45,345 nt of DNA from the NCBI GenBank assembly GCA_018816555.1, contig JAHIVT010000010.1, positions 1-45,345 of the forward strand. The letters run 5' to 3'. Source of the stretch: Pseudomonadota bacterium (GTDB lineage: Bacteria > Desulfobacterota > Desulfobulbia > Desulfobulbales > SURF-16). The notes below the pieces were generated by a model, which did no database searches, was not told where the DNA came from, and saw only the letters and a program-made list of their open reading frames with translations. How positions within the stretch are numbered: the stretch's first letter is position 1; every line of letters starts with the position of its first letter. The translations under genes and the position numbers were made by a program. This document shows, piece by piece, positions 17,511 to 26,084 of this stretch.

Positions 17511-19565
17511 TCAGCGCTTTATCTCCGCCTTCAAAATCACCAGTGTCCCCTCTTTCAACTTGCTCCCGCCTTCGGGATGCTGTCTTTTGACAATGCCCGA
17601 ACCTTCGATTACCACCTTGACATCAAATCCATCCAGTTCCTGCAGAGCCTTGCGGATACTCATGCCTCGCACATCGATCATGATGTCCGCATCACTTTTT
17701 CTGCCCCCCAGCACATCAAAGCCCAACTGTTTATTGCGCAGTATCCAGCGCTGGAAGATTTCCTCCCTGGATATCGACTGCGGGACGGCCTTGGCGTTCT
17801 CCTTCTTATGATGCAATTTGAAGGCTGCCTGCAGAAAGGAATCAACGCGCTGCTTCACTGGCGAAGCCTGCATCAGATTGATTCTGGCATCTTCAATGAC
17901 TACCAGCATCACCAGTTCAGGTTTACTCACCGTGATCGAGGCCAGGGCCAGACCGTCGCAATGCCGGGCAACCAACATATCCGGTTTCGCTTCCGACTCA
18001 GGGGTTGCGGCAGCGGCCGGCGCTGTTTCTCCTTCAGTCGGCGGAGTTATCTTTGCCTCTATGGACGCCATATCACCCCGGGGCCGCAGAATTTCACCCA
18101 CCAGTACGATATCCGCAGGGTGGGCCTTTTCACGCAAAAAAAGAACAAGGTCACGGCTTGCATCTGCGCCGATGACCTTGTTCTCCTGTGGCGACCATGG
18201 CCATTCCTCCAGCTTTCCTGTTGCTGAAAAAGTGGCCTGCAAAATGTGAGGCGTGACTGCATTGCCGCCGTTTACCAGTGCCGCATACCCGCACAGCAAC
18301 CCTAACCCCGTTTCCTTGCCGCCGTTATCTCCAGGGAGGTCGAGCGTGCACTGACCAACTCTGTCCAGGATTTTGCCGAAATCGGAAAAATCAACCTCAC
18401 CGTTTTCCGCCGCCGCCTTCTCATCATCCAGCGCCGCCGCCAGCCAGTCGGATGCATATGACCCGTCCTGAAGTTGTACCCATGGCGATTTTGTCGGTCC
18501 TTCACGTATTTTTTTCATCATCCGGGGCACCAGAGATTTAATCATTTCAACCGGGGCCTGTTCTTCTTCGGTCTGGCCTGCTTCGATGGCCTGCTGCGCC
18601 TGCTCAAAGTTTGCCGCATCCTTGAAAATGAGCGACAGTATCCCGGGGTCCACATGGCCGCCCATCATCCGGTCCACGCCTTCAAAGCCGTTTGCCGTTC
18701 CCAATTTCGTGGCGGAAAAGAACGGCAGTTTGACATAGGCCAGAACTTCGCCCTGGTCCGCATCCATCAGCAGAGCGCTCACGGCTGTCATCGCTTCAGC
18801 CGTCTGATCATCCTGCCGTATGTCATTAAGCAATGCCGTCATTTCCTGCTCCAGCAGCGATTGCATTTTGGCGTCCATGGTCAGAACCAGGCTTTTCCCG
18901 CCGCCACCCCTGGTTACGGAATCCGGTGCCCCCGACCCGCCCAGCAGCAGATTGTCATAAAAGAGTTCTACGCCTGATAAACCGTGTCCGTCTTTTACCT
19001 CGCCGATAATCTGCCCCATGTTCGCCCGGCTGGGATTAAAACGCTGTTCCTGCTCATAAAAATAAACTCCTGGAAGATTTAACGCCGCAACCGCGGCTGC
19101 CTTCTCAGGAGAAATATTTTTCACCACCCATTTGTAGGTCCTCTGGGTTTTCAGTTCCTCAAGCACATCTTTTTCATCAAGATTCAAGGCATCGGCCAAC
19201 ACCGAAACCGTCTTTTCAATGTTGTCAAACTCCAGGGGCTTGACATAGATCGAGTCAACTTTAAAACTGATGGCAAGCTCATTCAGGTTCCGGTCATAAA
19301 TATTTCTGCGCCTGACTTCTCCCTTTTTCTGCGGTACGGCAAGGGGCGCATCCTCATTTACCTTGACGGTCCTGTTTTTTGCGCTGTCTCCCTCTCCGGA
19401 AGGGCTTTGCCGGAAAAAAAAGAAAGAGGCCCCGGCCATGATGAGAATGACCACGAGGCCGGCCAGAAGCTTCAGTCTGGCAATCCTTTTCTGCTTCTCC
19501 TCCTCCTGCCTGTATCCCCCTCCTTTACCCCAGTTACTGTCAAGCGGTCCCTTGTAGCCTGTCAT
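17511..19565 (-). CDS. ftsI: FtsI/PBP3-like protein with degenerate transpeptidase domain
   Basis: 684 residues in the ftsI position. In order: a cytoplasmic tail, one membrane segment (~31-51), the PBP dimerisation domain (RRRNIYDRNLNELAISFKVD at 85-104; GLSGVELFYDNLL), a transpeptidase-like domain (from LVLTMDAKMQSLLEQ, ~227), and a C-terminal PASTA domain (DVRGMSIRKALQELDGFDVK, 631-650). The active-site motifs are missing. Where EPGSxxK should be, the sequence is VDPGILSLIFKD (305-316). No SxN is found in the 340-410 region. The KTG strand area (~485-545) holds an Ala/Glu/Pro-rich insert and then HCDGLALASIT instead of KTGTA. Flanking structural blocks such as GYAALVNGGNAVTPHIL are kept, so the fold is recognisable. 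The frame is intact. It overlaps ftsL by 4 bases. Most likely a non-catalytic scaffold descended from FtsI. Confidence 0.85.
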   Translation of the reverse strand: MTGYKGPLDSNWGKGGGYRQEEEKQKRIARLKLLAGLVVILIMAGASFFFFRQSPSGEGDSAKNRTVKVNEDAPLAVPQKKGEVRRRNIYDRNLNELAISFKVDSIYVKPLEFDNIEKTVSVLADALNLDEKDVLEELKTQRTYKWVVKNISPEKAAAVAALNLPGVYFYEQEQRFNPSRANMGQIIGEVKDGHGLSGVELFYDNLLLGGSGAPDSVTRGGGGKSLVLTMDAKMQSLLEQEMTALLNDIRQDDQTAEAMTAVSALLMDADQGEVLAYVKLPFFSATKLGTANGFEGVDRMMGGHVDPGILSLIFKDAANFEQAQQAIEAGQTEEEQAPVEMIKSLVPRMMKKIREGPTKSPWVQLQDGSYASDWLAAALDDEKAAAENGEVDFSDFGKILDRVGQCTLDLPGDNGGKETGLGLLCGYAALVNGGNAVTPHILQATFSATGKLEEWPWSPQENKVIGADASRDLVLFLREKAHPADIVLVGEILRPRGDMASIEAKITPPTEGETAPAAAATPESEAKPDMLVARHCDGLALASITVSKPELVMLVVIEDARINLMQASPVKQRVDSFLQAAFKLHHKKENAKAVPQSISREEIFQRWILRNKQLGFDVLGGRKSDADIMIDVRGMSIRKALQELDGFDVKVVIEGSGIVKRQHPEGGSKLKEGTLVILKAEIKR

Positions 19566-19939
19566 GGTGCGGGAATCCGTACAATCACCCCGCCCCCGGC
19601 ACTCTGTTCCATGGTGGGGTAGAGTGAAAGTTTTGCTGCAGCAACGGTTTCAATACGCTTTCTGTCAAGCAGCTGCCCCTTCTGGCCCTGCAGCTTGTTG
19701 CTCACCTGCTGCAATGCATGCTTTTCCCCCTGCACTCCGGTCAAACCGTCCAATCCACGTCTGATGCTCCAGGAAAACCAGTAACTGCCCGCCATGCCTG
19801 CCAGAGTAACGCTGACGATCACCACGCCGGTCAACTTCCAGAACCAGCTGCCCAAGCTCAATTTCTGGCCCGGCCCCTTCTGGCCCAGCTTTCTGCTGAG
19901 GCTCGGCTTATAGCGTGAAGAAAATTGCGCGACCATCAC
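19562..19939 (-). CDS. ftsL: FtsL-like divisome protein
   Basis: 125 residues. A basic, Ser-rich cytoplasmic part, one membrane helix (about 36-56, LTGVVIVSVTLAGMAGSYW), then a short heptad-like periplasmic helix (GEKHALQQVSNKLQGQKGQL). This is the FtsL layout; sequence conservation in the family is low, so position between rsmH and ftsI carries much of the call. Start is GTG at 19939, overlapping the rsmH stop by 4 bases, or the adjacent ATG at 19936. Confidence 0.75.
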   Translation of the reverse strand: MMVAQFSSRYKPSLSRKLGQKGPGQKLSLGSWFWKLTGVVIVSVTLAGMAGSYWFSWSIRRGLDGLTGVQGEKHALQQVSNKLQGQKGQLLDRKRIETVAAAKLSLYPTMEQSAGGGVIVRIPAP

Positions 19940-20829
19940 ACACCCCGCACCGCGGCAACGCGCAACCTGGCGCTTCTTGACCGCGGATTTGCCAAGATCT
20001 CTTCATTTGCCGCGATAACCGCTTTTGCCGTTACCAGCTCCAAGGCAGGATTATTTCTAAAAGCCCGCTTCACCAGACGATCCTCCAGAGAGTGAAAGGA
20101 AATTACACAGATACGCCCTCCTGGTTTTACAATATCCGCCACGCTGTCTAAAATTTTCTCAAGATTATCGAGTTCCCGGTTCACCGCGATGCGCAGCGCC
20201 TGGAAAACCTTGGTGGCAACATGAATTTTTTTGGGCCAGAATCTGCGCGGAACAGCGTTTTCGACAATCTTTACCAACTGATCAGTCGTCGCCAGTGGGG
20301 TCTTCCTGCGGACGTCAACCACAAAAGACGCAATCCGCCTGGCCTGACGTTCCTCTCCGTACAAGTAGAAAATGTCTGCCAGCTCCTGCTCGCTGGCCCG
20401 GTTCAACAAATCTGCCGCTGTTTCCGGGCTTCTGACATCCATGCGCATGTCAAGGGGCTCGGAACCCTGAAACGTAAATCCTCGGCCGCTTACATCCAAC
20501 TGCAGGGACGATAAGCCGAGATCAAGAAGCAACCCGTCAACCCGGTCCACCCCCAGCTCCGACAGGACCTCCCTGATCTCGGCAAAATTGCGCCGGACGA
20601 ACTCTACTCTGCCCTGATACCTCTCCAGATTAAGCCGGGCTCGGCCCAGGGCATCTTCATCCCAATCAAACCCTATCACCCGGCCGCCGGGGCTGCTTCT
20701 CTCAAGAATCACCCCGCTATGCCCGCCAAGCCCCAGGTTGCCATCCACATAGAGGCCGCCATCCTGCGGAGCCAGGTAGTGCATTACCTCATCCAGCAAG
20801 ACCGGCAGGTGTACCGGTTTTGTCCCCAT
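19936..20829 (-). CDS. rsmH: 16S rRNA m4C1402 methyltransferase RsmH
   Basis: 297 residues (formerly MraW). It methylates N4 of C1402 in 16S rRNA using SAM. The start HLPVLLDEVMHYLAP, the SAM-binding GLYVDGNLGLGGHSGVIL, the LLDLGLSSLQLD block and GGRICVISFHSLEDR are family hallmarks. It follows mraZ by 3 bases and overlaps ftsL. Confidence 0.97.
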   Translation of the reverse strand: MGTKPVHLPVLLDEVMHYLAPQDGGLYVDGNLGLGGHSGVILERSSPGGRVIGFDWDEDALGRARLNLERYQGRVEFVRRNFAEIREVLSELGVDRVDGLLLDLGLSSLQLDVSGRGFTFQGSEPLDMRMDVRSPETAADLLNRASEQELADIFYLYGEERQARRIASFVVDVRRKTPLATTDQLVKIVENAVPRRFWPKKIHVATKVFQALRIAVNRELDNLEKILDSVADIVKPGGRICVISFHSLEDRLVKRAFRNNPALELVTAKAVIAANEEILANPRSRSARLRVAAVRGV

Positions 20830-20832
20830 ATG

Positions 20833-21312
20833 TTAAAAGAGGCCTAGTTCATGAAGGGTCGAGTCAAATTCATTAAAATCCTGCGGTGTTATACTGCTTT
20901 CCGCCTGCCAGATATCCTTGTCCCATATCTCAAAAAACGACCCCATACCCATCATCACCACATCTTTTTTCAGATCAAGCTGATTGCGCAGATGCATGGG
21001 CAGAATGATACGACCATTCTTATCAATCTGGCACTCCTCCGATCCTCCTATCAGGTAGCGGATCATCTTTTGAAACTGGGGATCTTTTTTTTCCTTGCTC
21101 AGCAGAGTGGCTTCCATTTTTTCCCACTCCTGCAGGGGATAGATGCGCAGACAGGTACGCCATGGCGGGGTAATCAGCAGCCGGTCGTCATATTCACGCA
21201 GGAGTACCTCACGAAAACGGGACGGCACATTCAGTCTCCCTTTCCCATCCAGCGTATGTTCAGACCTGCCTCTGAAGCGGCTTGGCTGACTCACAATGAC
21301 TGTCTCACTCAC
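20833..21312 (-). CDS. mraZ: Transcriptional regulator MraZ
   Basis: 159 residues, two SpoVT-AbrB-like repeats: FRGRSEHTLDGKGRLNVPSR (14-33) and CQIDKNGRIILPMHLR. MraZ binds its own dcw promoter in other bacteria and represses the operon. The start is GTG at 21312, with AGGGG nine bases upstream. First gene of the dcw cluster. Confidence 0.96.
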   Translation of the reverse strand: MSETVIVSQPSRFRGRSEHTLDGKGRLNVPSRFREVLLREYDDRLLITPPWRTCLRIYPLQEWEKMEATLLSKEKKDPQFQKMIRYLIGGSEECQIDKNGRIILPMHLRNQLDLKKDVVMMGMGSFFEIWDKDIWQAESSITPQDFNEFDSTLHELGLF

Positions 21313-21319
21313 TTTCTAT

Positions 21320-21342
21320 CCCCTCTGCACCCTATTGCCCCA
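21320..21342 (-). promoter_or_regulatory. Candidate MraZ operator: three GGG boxes
   Basis: On the minus strand, just ahead of mraZ, three boxes TGGGG, AGGGT and AGGGG start every 9 bases. Known MraZ sites are tandem TGGGN-type boxes with about 10-base period, so this is a plausible autoregulatory site with slightly tighter spacing. It lies between the predicted transcription start and the mraZ start codon. Confidence 0.5.
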
Positions 21343-21558
21343 CTTTACACCATAGTAAGATACTTATAAGAGGCAACGAACAGAAGTGTCAAGAGGAAAT
21401 ATTACCCAGTTTTCAGGCAAAAACATGGGGATGCGAGACTTTTTACCACATATGGTGTGCTACATTATGGGCACAACAATATATAGAAATAATGGGAACT
21501 AACAGAAAGAAAAATAGATAAAATTATTTTTTTCAGGAAGGCTGGTGTAAAGTGGGGC
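21337..21558. repeat. Perfect 16-bp inverted repeat around the mraZ promoter region
   Basis: GCCCCACTTTACACCA at 21337-21352 recurs as its exact reverse complement at 21543-21558. The left copy includes the first GGG box of the MraZ operator. The 190 bases between hold the dcw promoter and AT-rich sequence but no gene. The right copy lies 62 bases from the stop of the GGDEF/TPR gene. Confidence 0.7.
21364..21392 (-). promoter_or_regulatory. Sigma70-type promoter of the dcw cluster
   Basis: Minus strand: TTGACA (21392-21387), 17-base spacer, TTATAA (21369-21364). A start of transcription near 21357 would leave a ~45-base 5' leader containing the GGG boxes. Confidence 0.6.
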
Positions 21559-21619
21559 GGGCAAGCATGGAATGGCGCGGGCCGGCAAACCGCTGGTTAG
21601 ACTGCGCCGGGCAATGCCT

Positions 21620-23734
21620 TTATATCTTCTGCAAGGCGGCCAAACGTTCCGTCGCCTCCCGGCACAGCGGATCCAAACGGAGAATTTTCCTGTACATTTT
21701 TTCCGCCAGCCCGGCATTGCCCCGTTTTTCATAGAGAGCACCCAGCTGGGTAAACAGCCTGCTGTTTCTGCCGTCCAGCGCCAGGCCCTTGCGCAAGGCC
21801 CGCAGGGCATCATCATATTCTCTCAATGCCGTCAGCACCGCAGCCAGCCGGGACCAGTGCCGCCAGTCATCGTCATCAAGCTCCACCGCCTGGCGGCAGA
21901 GGGTAAGGGCAATATCATCCCCCTGCCTCTCCAGCAGAAAAAGTTCGCCGAGCATGCTGAGGGCCGCGGCATCCCGGGGATTATGGCGGGCCGCCTTCTG
22001 CAGGCAGGACATGGCCTTGCCATTCTCGCCAAGGCCCTTGTAGGCCTCGCCCAGAAAACGGTGGACCGCGCCATGGCTGATATCGCGCACACCGCCCGGC
22101 CCCACCTGCTCACCCTTGCGCAGCACATTTACCGCATCGGCAAAGCGGCCCGCCTTGCAATAGAGCTTGCCCAGCTGCAGCAGCAGATCAAAATTATCAT
22201 CCTGTTCCGCCAGGGCCTTTTCAAAATTCGCCATGGCATTGCCTTCTTCCTCCGTGGCCAGATAGGCAAAGCCGAGGTTATAGAGCGCCATGAAATTGGC
22301 GGGCTCCAGGGCAAGGGCCTGCTGAAAAAGCGGAATGGCCTTGCGGTACAGATTCATCTGGGCCAGGGTGACGGCCACGCTGTTCAGCAAATTAATATTG
22401 GCAGGATCAAGCTGCAGCCCCAGGCGATACTCTTTGGCCGCCCGGGCCAGATCACCCTCGTTGTAATAGATGTCACCACTGATATTGAGACTGACACCGT
22501 CAAAAACCGTCATGCTGCCCGGTCCGTAAAAGCCGGTATGCAGCAGAGCCTTGCGGCAATTACCCACCATTTCCATCTTCTTGAAGCCATGAGCGGGATA
22601 GAGCGCAATGCCCAGGGAAAAACTGGCATTGCCGCCGGCGGCCCTGGCCTGGTAATCCCTGCCCCACGCCTCGGCAGCCTGTTGCTCCGCCCCGTCAAGA
22701 TAAACAAAGGCCTCATGCTCATCAATGCGGACCAGCGGCGCACCCGAGGTGTCCGGCCAGGAAACGCTCCCGTTGTCATCGCCATGGTCCCCATGCACAA
22801 GCAGCAGAGCAAACCGGTCGCTGTCCTGCCATAACTTGCGCAGCTCGGCAAAAACCCTTGCCGGCGGCGGACAGAGGGGATGGGCGCTGCGGTTGCTCAG
22901 CGCCTGATGGGAACAGAGGGCAAAAGGGCCACGCTTGCGGGCAACGCCCAGGGCGCCCCAGGCTTGAGCCAGAAATATCTCCCCGGCCACCGCCTGTTCC
23001 TCGGACAGACAGGAACGGATGCCGATCCGGCTCCTGGCGAACCCCTCTCTTTTCAGCCAGCGCAGCAGCAGATCAGCCATCTTCATGGTCTGCACCTCGC
23101 CTACCCCTTCCCAGAGAAGCCCGAAAATACCGCTGCCCAGATGGCAGGGGGTAAAAAGATGGCCGATGAGTGAATCCAGGAAGGCGGCGCTCCTGGCGAT
23201 TATTGCCAGGGCCTGTTCACCGTCCCGGGCGCGGGGATGCATCTCAAGCAGCAGCAGAGAAAAAGGCGTATTACCGTTTTCATGGGCGCGTTTCTTCTGC
23301 AACAGGGCCTGCAGGCGATTATGCAGCATGGGGCCGCCGGGCAGGCCGGTGACGGGATCAAGGGCGAATTGTTTAACCCTGGCCATTTCCGCTGAAATCA
23401 ACCGGCTTTTTTCCAGCAGCATGGATGAGGAGGAGTCCTGATAGGTATCCGGCGGATTGTCCAGGATGGCGACGCAGAAAAGTTTTTCCCCGTCCCACAG
23501 GGGCAGATAGAGGTGCTCCACCTCTCCGCCGTCCACCACCGGTTTCTGGGCATTGCGCACCATCTCGACCCCGGCTTTCCAGGCGGCATGGAGATCCCCG
23601 CCCGGATGCGGCCCGGCAAAATGCACCTTGCGGCTGGGCAGAAAGAGGCGAACGATCTCGGCAAATTCCAGGCTGAACAGATCAATGTCAACCTCATCAA
23701 GCTTCTTGCTGCGCAAGTCAAAGGGAAAGCTCAT
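21620..23734 (-). CDS. Degenerate GGDEF / TPR protein downstream of selA
   Basis: 704 residues. The N-terminal ~125 residues are a GAF-like or unknown sensor part. Two diguanylate cyclase-like regions follow: one starts DPVTGLPGGPMLHNRLQ (~125) and has HLGSGIFGLLWEG where the GGDEF loop belongs; a second has RIDEHEAFVYLDG and SLGIALYPAHG. Neither keeps GGDEF or GGEEF, so cyclase activity is unlikely. From about residue 435 to the end are seven or more TPR-type repeats (YYNEGDLARAAKEYRLGLQL; LYNLGFAYLATEEEGNAMAN; LFTQLGALYEKRGNAGLAEK). No signal peptide is seen; probably a cytoplasmic adaptor. It overlaps selA by 4 bases, so it is co-translated with selenocysteine synthesis. Confidence 0.85.
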   Translation of the reverse strand: MSFPFDLRSKKLDEVDIDLFSLEFAEIVRLFLPSRKVHFAGPHPGGDLHAAWKAGVEMVRNAQKPVVDGGEVEHLYLPLWDGEKLFCVAILDNPPDTYQDSSSSMLLEKSRLISAEMARVKQFALDPVTGLPGGPMLHNRLQALLQKKRAHENGNTPFSLLLLEMHPRARDGEQALAIIARSAAFLDSLIGHLFTPCHLGSGIFGLLWEGVGEVQTMKMADLLLRWLKREGFARSRIGIRSCLSEEQAVAGEIFLAQAWGALGVARKRGPFALCSHQALSNRSAHPLCPPPARVFAELRKLWQDSDRFALLLVHGDHGDDNGSVSWPDTSGAPLVRIDEHEAFVYLDGAEQQAAEAWGRDYQARAAGGNASFSLGIALYPAHGFKKMEMVGNCRKALLHTGFYGPGSMTVFDGVSLNISGDIYYNEGDLARAAKEYRLGLQLDPANINLLNSVAVTLAQMNLYRKAIPLFQQALALEPANFMALYNLGFAYLATEEEGNAMANFEKALAEQDDNFDLLLQLGKLYCKAGRFADAVNVLRKGEQVGPGGVRDISHGAVHRFLGEAYKGLGENGKAMSCLQKAARHNPRDAAALSMLGELFLLERQGDDIALTLCRQAVELDDDDWRHWSRLAAVLTALREYDDALRALRKGLALDGRNSRLFTQLGALYEKRGNAGLAEKMYRKILRLDPLCREATERLAALQKI

Positions 23735-25164
23735 TTCTCCTCCACCTCAAAAACCTCAAACAGCGCAGCGGCAAGCACGGGTATTTCATCATCAGCCACG
23801 GTGCGCACATCCAGCAGCAAGGCCTCGTTTTCAATGCGGCCGATCACCGGCATGGAGGTCTCCCTCAGTTTTCTTTCCAGATCCGTCACCTTCATGGCCA
23901 CGGGCCGCAGGGCAACCGCCCTGCTGGGCAGGTCCTGCTCCGGCATGGCGCCGCCGCCGACCCGGGAGGCGACAGAGACAATGGTCACCTCGCAGCAATC
24001 AGCCAGACTCTTTCTGATCCTGCGGGTCAACCTGACCGCCCGGCGTTCAATCACCGCAGGCGGCAGCCCCATCAGGGCCAGGGTGGGGATGGCGGTCAGC
24101 GCCTTCTCCTCATCAAAGTAGAGCCGCAGAATGGCCTCCAGTCCGGCCAGGGTGAATTTATCAATACGCAGGGCCCGGTTGAGCGGATTTTTCTTGATGC
24201 GGCCGATGATGTCGCGCTTGCCGAGGATCAGACCGGCCTGGGGACCTCCCAGCAGCTTGTCGCCGCTGAAGGTCACCACATCAACCCCGGCCTTCACCAC
24301 CTCGCCCACGGTGGGTTCCTTTTCCAGCCCGAAGCGGGTAAGGTCCACCAGGCTGCCGCTGCCCAGATCCTCCATGACCGGCAGATTGTGCTTCCCGCCC
24401 AACTCAACCATTTCCGGCAGGGTCACCTCGGAGGTAAAACCGATGATGCGGTAATTGCTCGTATGAACTTTCAGCAGCAGGCCGGTTTGTTCGTTGATGG
24501 CGTTTTCATAATCCCGCAGATGGGTTCTGTTGGTGGCGCCAACCTCGCGCAGAAAGGCGCCGCTTTTTTCCATCACTTCGGGGATACGGAAAGAACCGCC
24601 GATCTCCACCAGCTGGCCCCGGGAAACAATCACCTCACGATTCTTGGCCAGGGTATCCAGTGCCAGCAGCACCGCGGCGGCATTATTGTTGACCACCAGA
24701 CCGGCTTCCGCCCCGGTCAACTCGCAAAGCAGATCCTCCACCAGATTGTAGCGGCTGCCCCGTTTGCCGGTGGCAAGATCAAACTCCAGATTGGAATAGC
24801 GGCTGCCCACCTTGACCAGGCCGTCCATGGCCTCCCGCGGCAGCAGAGAACGACCCATATTGGTGTGGATGATAACCCCGGTGGCATTGATTACCGTCCG
24901 GAAATTGGTGGTCAGCTTGTCCTTGAGACGTTTATCAAATTTTTCCAGCAGCACCTCGCGGCCAAGATCTTCCGGCTTGCGGGGCCGGCCTCCCAGGATC
25001 ATCTCCCGTTCAATGTTAAGAACTTCCCGAACGGCGGCCTTGACAAAACGCACCGGCGCCTGCATGTGGTCCACCCAGCCCAGGAATTCATCAACCTTGG
25101 GAATTGCCCGCAAAAGCTCCTGCACTGAAGCCGAATGCGCCTTTGTTTCGTCCTGGTCAGCCAT
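23731..25164 (-). CDS. selA: L-seryl-tRNA(Sec) selenium transferase SelA
   Basis: 477 residues, normal length. SelA uses PLP and selenophosphate to convert Ser-tRNA(Sec) to Sec-tRNA(Sec). The N-terminal tRNA-binding part (SVQELLRAIPKVDEFL) is followed by INATGVIIHTNMGRSLL and the PLP-lysine block FSGDKLLGGPQAGLILGKR (Lys ~303). A GGAGGG lies five bases before ATG 25164. Its presence indicates that the organism makes selenoproteins. Confidence 0.97.
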   Translation of the reverse strand: MADQDETKAHSASVQELLRAIPKVDEFLGWVDHMQAPVRFVKAAVREVLNIEREMILGGRPRKPEDLGREVLLEKFDKRLKDKLTTNFRTVINATGVIIHTNMGRSLLPREAMDGLVKVGSRYSNLEFDLATGKRGSRYNLVEDLLCELTGAEAGLVVNNNAAAVLLALDTLAKNREVIVSRGQLVEIGGSFRIPEVMEKSGAFLREVGATNRTHLRDYENAINEQTGLLLKVHTSNYRIIGFTSEVTLPEMVELGGKHNLPVMEDLGSGSLVDLTRFGLEKEPTVGEVVKAGVDVVTFSGDKLLGGPQAGLILGKRDIIGRIKKNPLNRALRIDKFTLAGLEAILRLYFDEEKALTAIPTLALMGLPPAVIERRAVRLTRRIRKSLADCCEVTIVSVASRVGGGAMPEQDLPSRAVALRPVAMKVTDLERKLRETSMPVIGRIENEALLLDVRTVADDEIPVLAAALFEVFEVEEK

Positions 25165-25381
25165 ATACCCTCCGCACGTTCAATAAACCAGCCGTTATTC
25201 CGTAACATTTTCCGGCAGCAACACTCATTTTTACAGGAAAAAGACGCCCGGCGCAAATAATTCAAAGATAATTAGCGGATTTCTCTCCAATTTATCGAAA
25301 AAAAATCCGGGCATACCACGGGATCAAGAAAAAGAAGGGACGTTACAGCAATGGGTTCCCGCGAACACCGGGAACAAGCTC
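25165..25381. other. Intergenic region with one hairpin
   Basis: Between selA and the receiver gene. It includes a perfect 7-bp stem (GTTCCCG at 25355-25361 and CGGGAAC at 25369-25375) directly after the receiver stop codon. No T-run follows on the minus strand, so its role as a terminator is doubtful. No ORF is supported. Confidence 0.4.
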
Positions 25382-25753
25382 TCAAGACAGGATTCTTTTG
25401 ACCTCGCCTTTCAACTTTTCCGAGGTGAAAGGCTTGACGATAAACTCCACTTTCCCATGCAACTCCGCATATCTTACCGCGCCGGGCCTCAGATAAGCCG
25501 ACATGAAGAGCACCTTTGTGGCAGGATAGGTCCGTTTGAAAACCAAAGCCAGATCCTCCCCGTTCATCTCAGGCATGACCACATCCGTCAACACCAGATC
25601 AACATCACCGTTGGCAATCTCGGCAATCTCCAGGGCCTTCCTGCCGCTCCTGGCAGTCTGCACTTGGTAGCCGGTCGCGGCGAGTATATGCTCGATAATT
25701 TCCAATACCGTCTCATCATCATCAATTACTAATATTTTATGTTTCTTCTTCAT
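25382..25753 (-). CDS. Stand-alone response regulator receiver
   Basis: 123 residues from ATG 25753, chosen because GGAAGAGA precedes it. A single CheY-like receiver: acidic pocket DDD at 11-13, phospho-acceptor Asp57 in LTDVVMPEMNG, Ser/Thr switch in LFMSAYL, and Lys in IVKPFTSEKL. There is no output domain. It may receive phosphate from a hybrid or orphan kinase. No kinase is next to it. Confidence 0.93.
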   Translation of the reverse strand: MKKKHKILVIDDDETVLEIIEHILAATGYQVQTARSGRKALEIAEIANGDVDLVLTDVVMPEMNGEDLALVFKRTYPATKVLFMSAYLRPGAVRYAELHGKVEFIVKPFTSEKLKGEVKRILS

Positions 25754-25899
25754 TTCTCTTCCTTCACGCATCGTAATCCAGCCACTCTTTTCTCTCATCC
25801 CGGACCCTTCCCCACAAGAGCCCGGATATCTCGCCGGTTCTTAATTTTTTTCACTTTATCACAACTCCCCATGTCAGGGGAATAGGCTTTAAAAATAAA

Positions 25900-25942
25900 C
25901 GTTCAAGCGTTTGAACGTGTAAGCGTTTCAGCGTTTAGACGC
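25900..25942. repeat. Octamer tandem array A
   Basis: About five 8-base units: GTTCAAGC, GTTTGAAC, GTGTAAGC, GTTTCAGC, GTTTAGAC. It lies 143 bases before the distal end of the CRISPR array. Confidence 0.75.
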
Positions 25943-26025
25943 GGCGTCTGCATTCTGGGGCGGAAATGCGAGATGGGCAATCCAATGTCATTAACTTAAG
26001 AATGTTCGCATGCTCTATGTCGTCA

Positions 26026-26043
26026 CCCTGGCGAAAGCCGGGG
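26026..26043. other. Hairpin beyond the distal end of the CRISPR array
   Basis: CCCTGGC, GAAA loop, GCCGGGG: a 7-bp stem with one G-T pair and a stable GNRA-type loop. The surrounding text resembles a common bacterial intergenic repeat. It is downstream of the array in the direction of transcription and may stabilise or end the transcript; there is no T-run. Confidence 0.4.
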
Positions 26044-26084
26044 ACCAAAGCTCCTGCCAAATCCCAAAGTACTCTTGGTGATGG

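Noticed and set aside
25355-25375. Perfect 7-bp hairpin after the receiver gene as a Rho-independent terminator
   Set aside because: No run of T follows on the minus strand; kept only as a hairpin.
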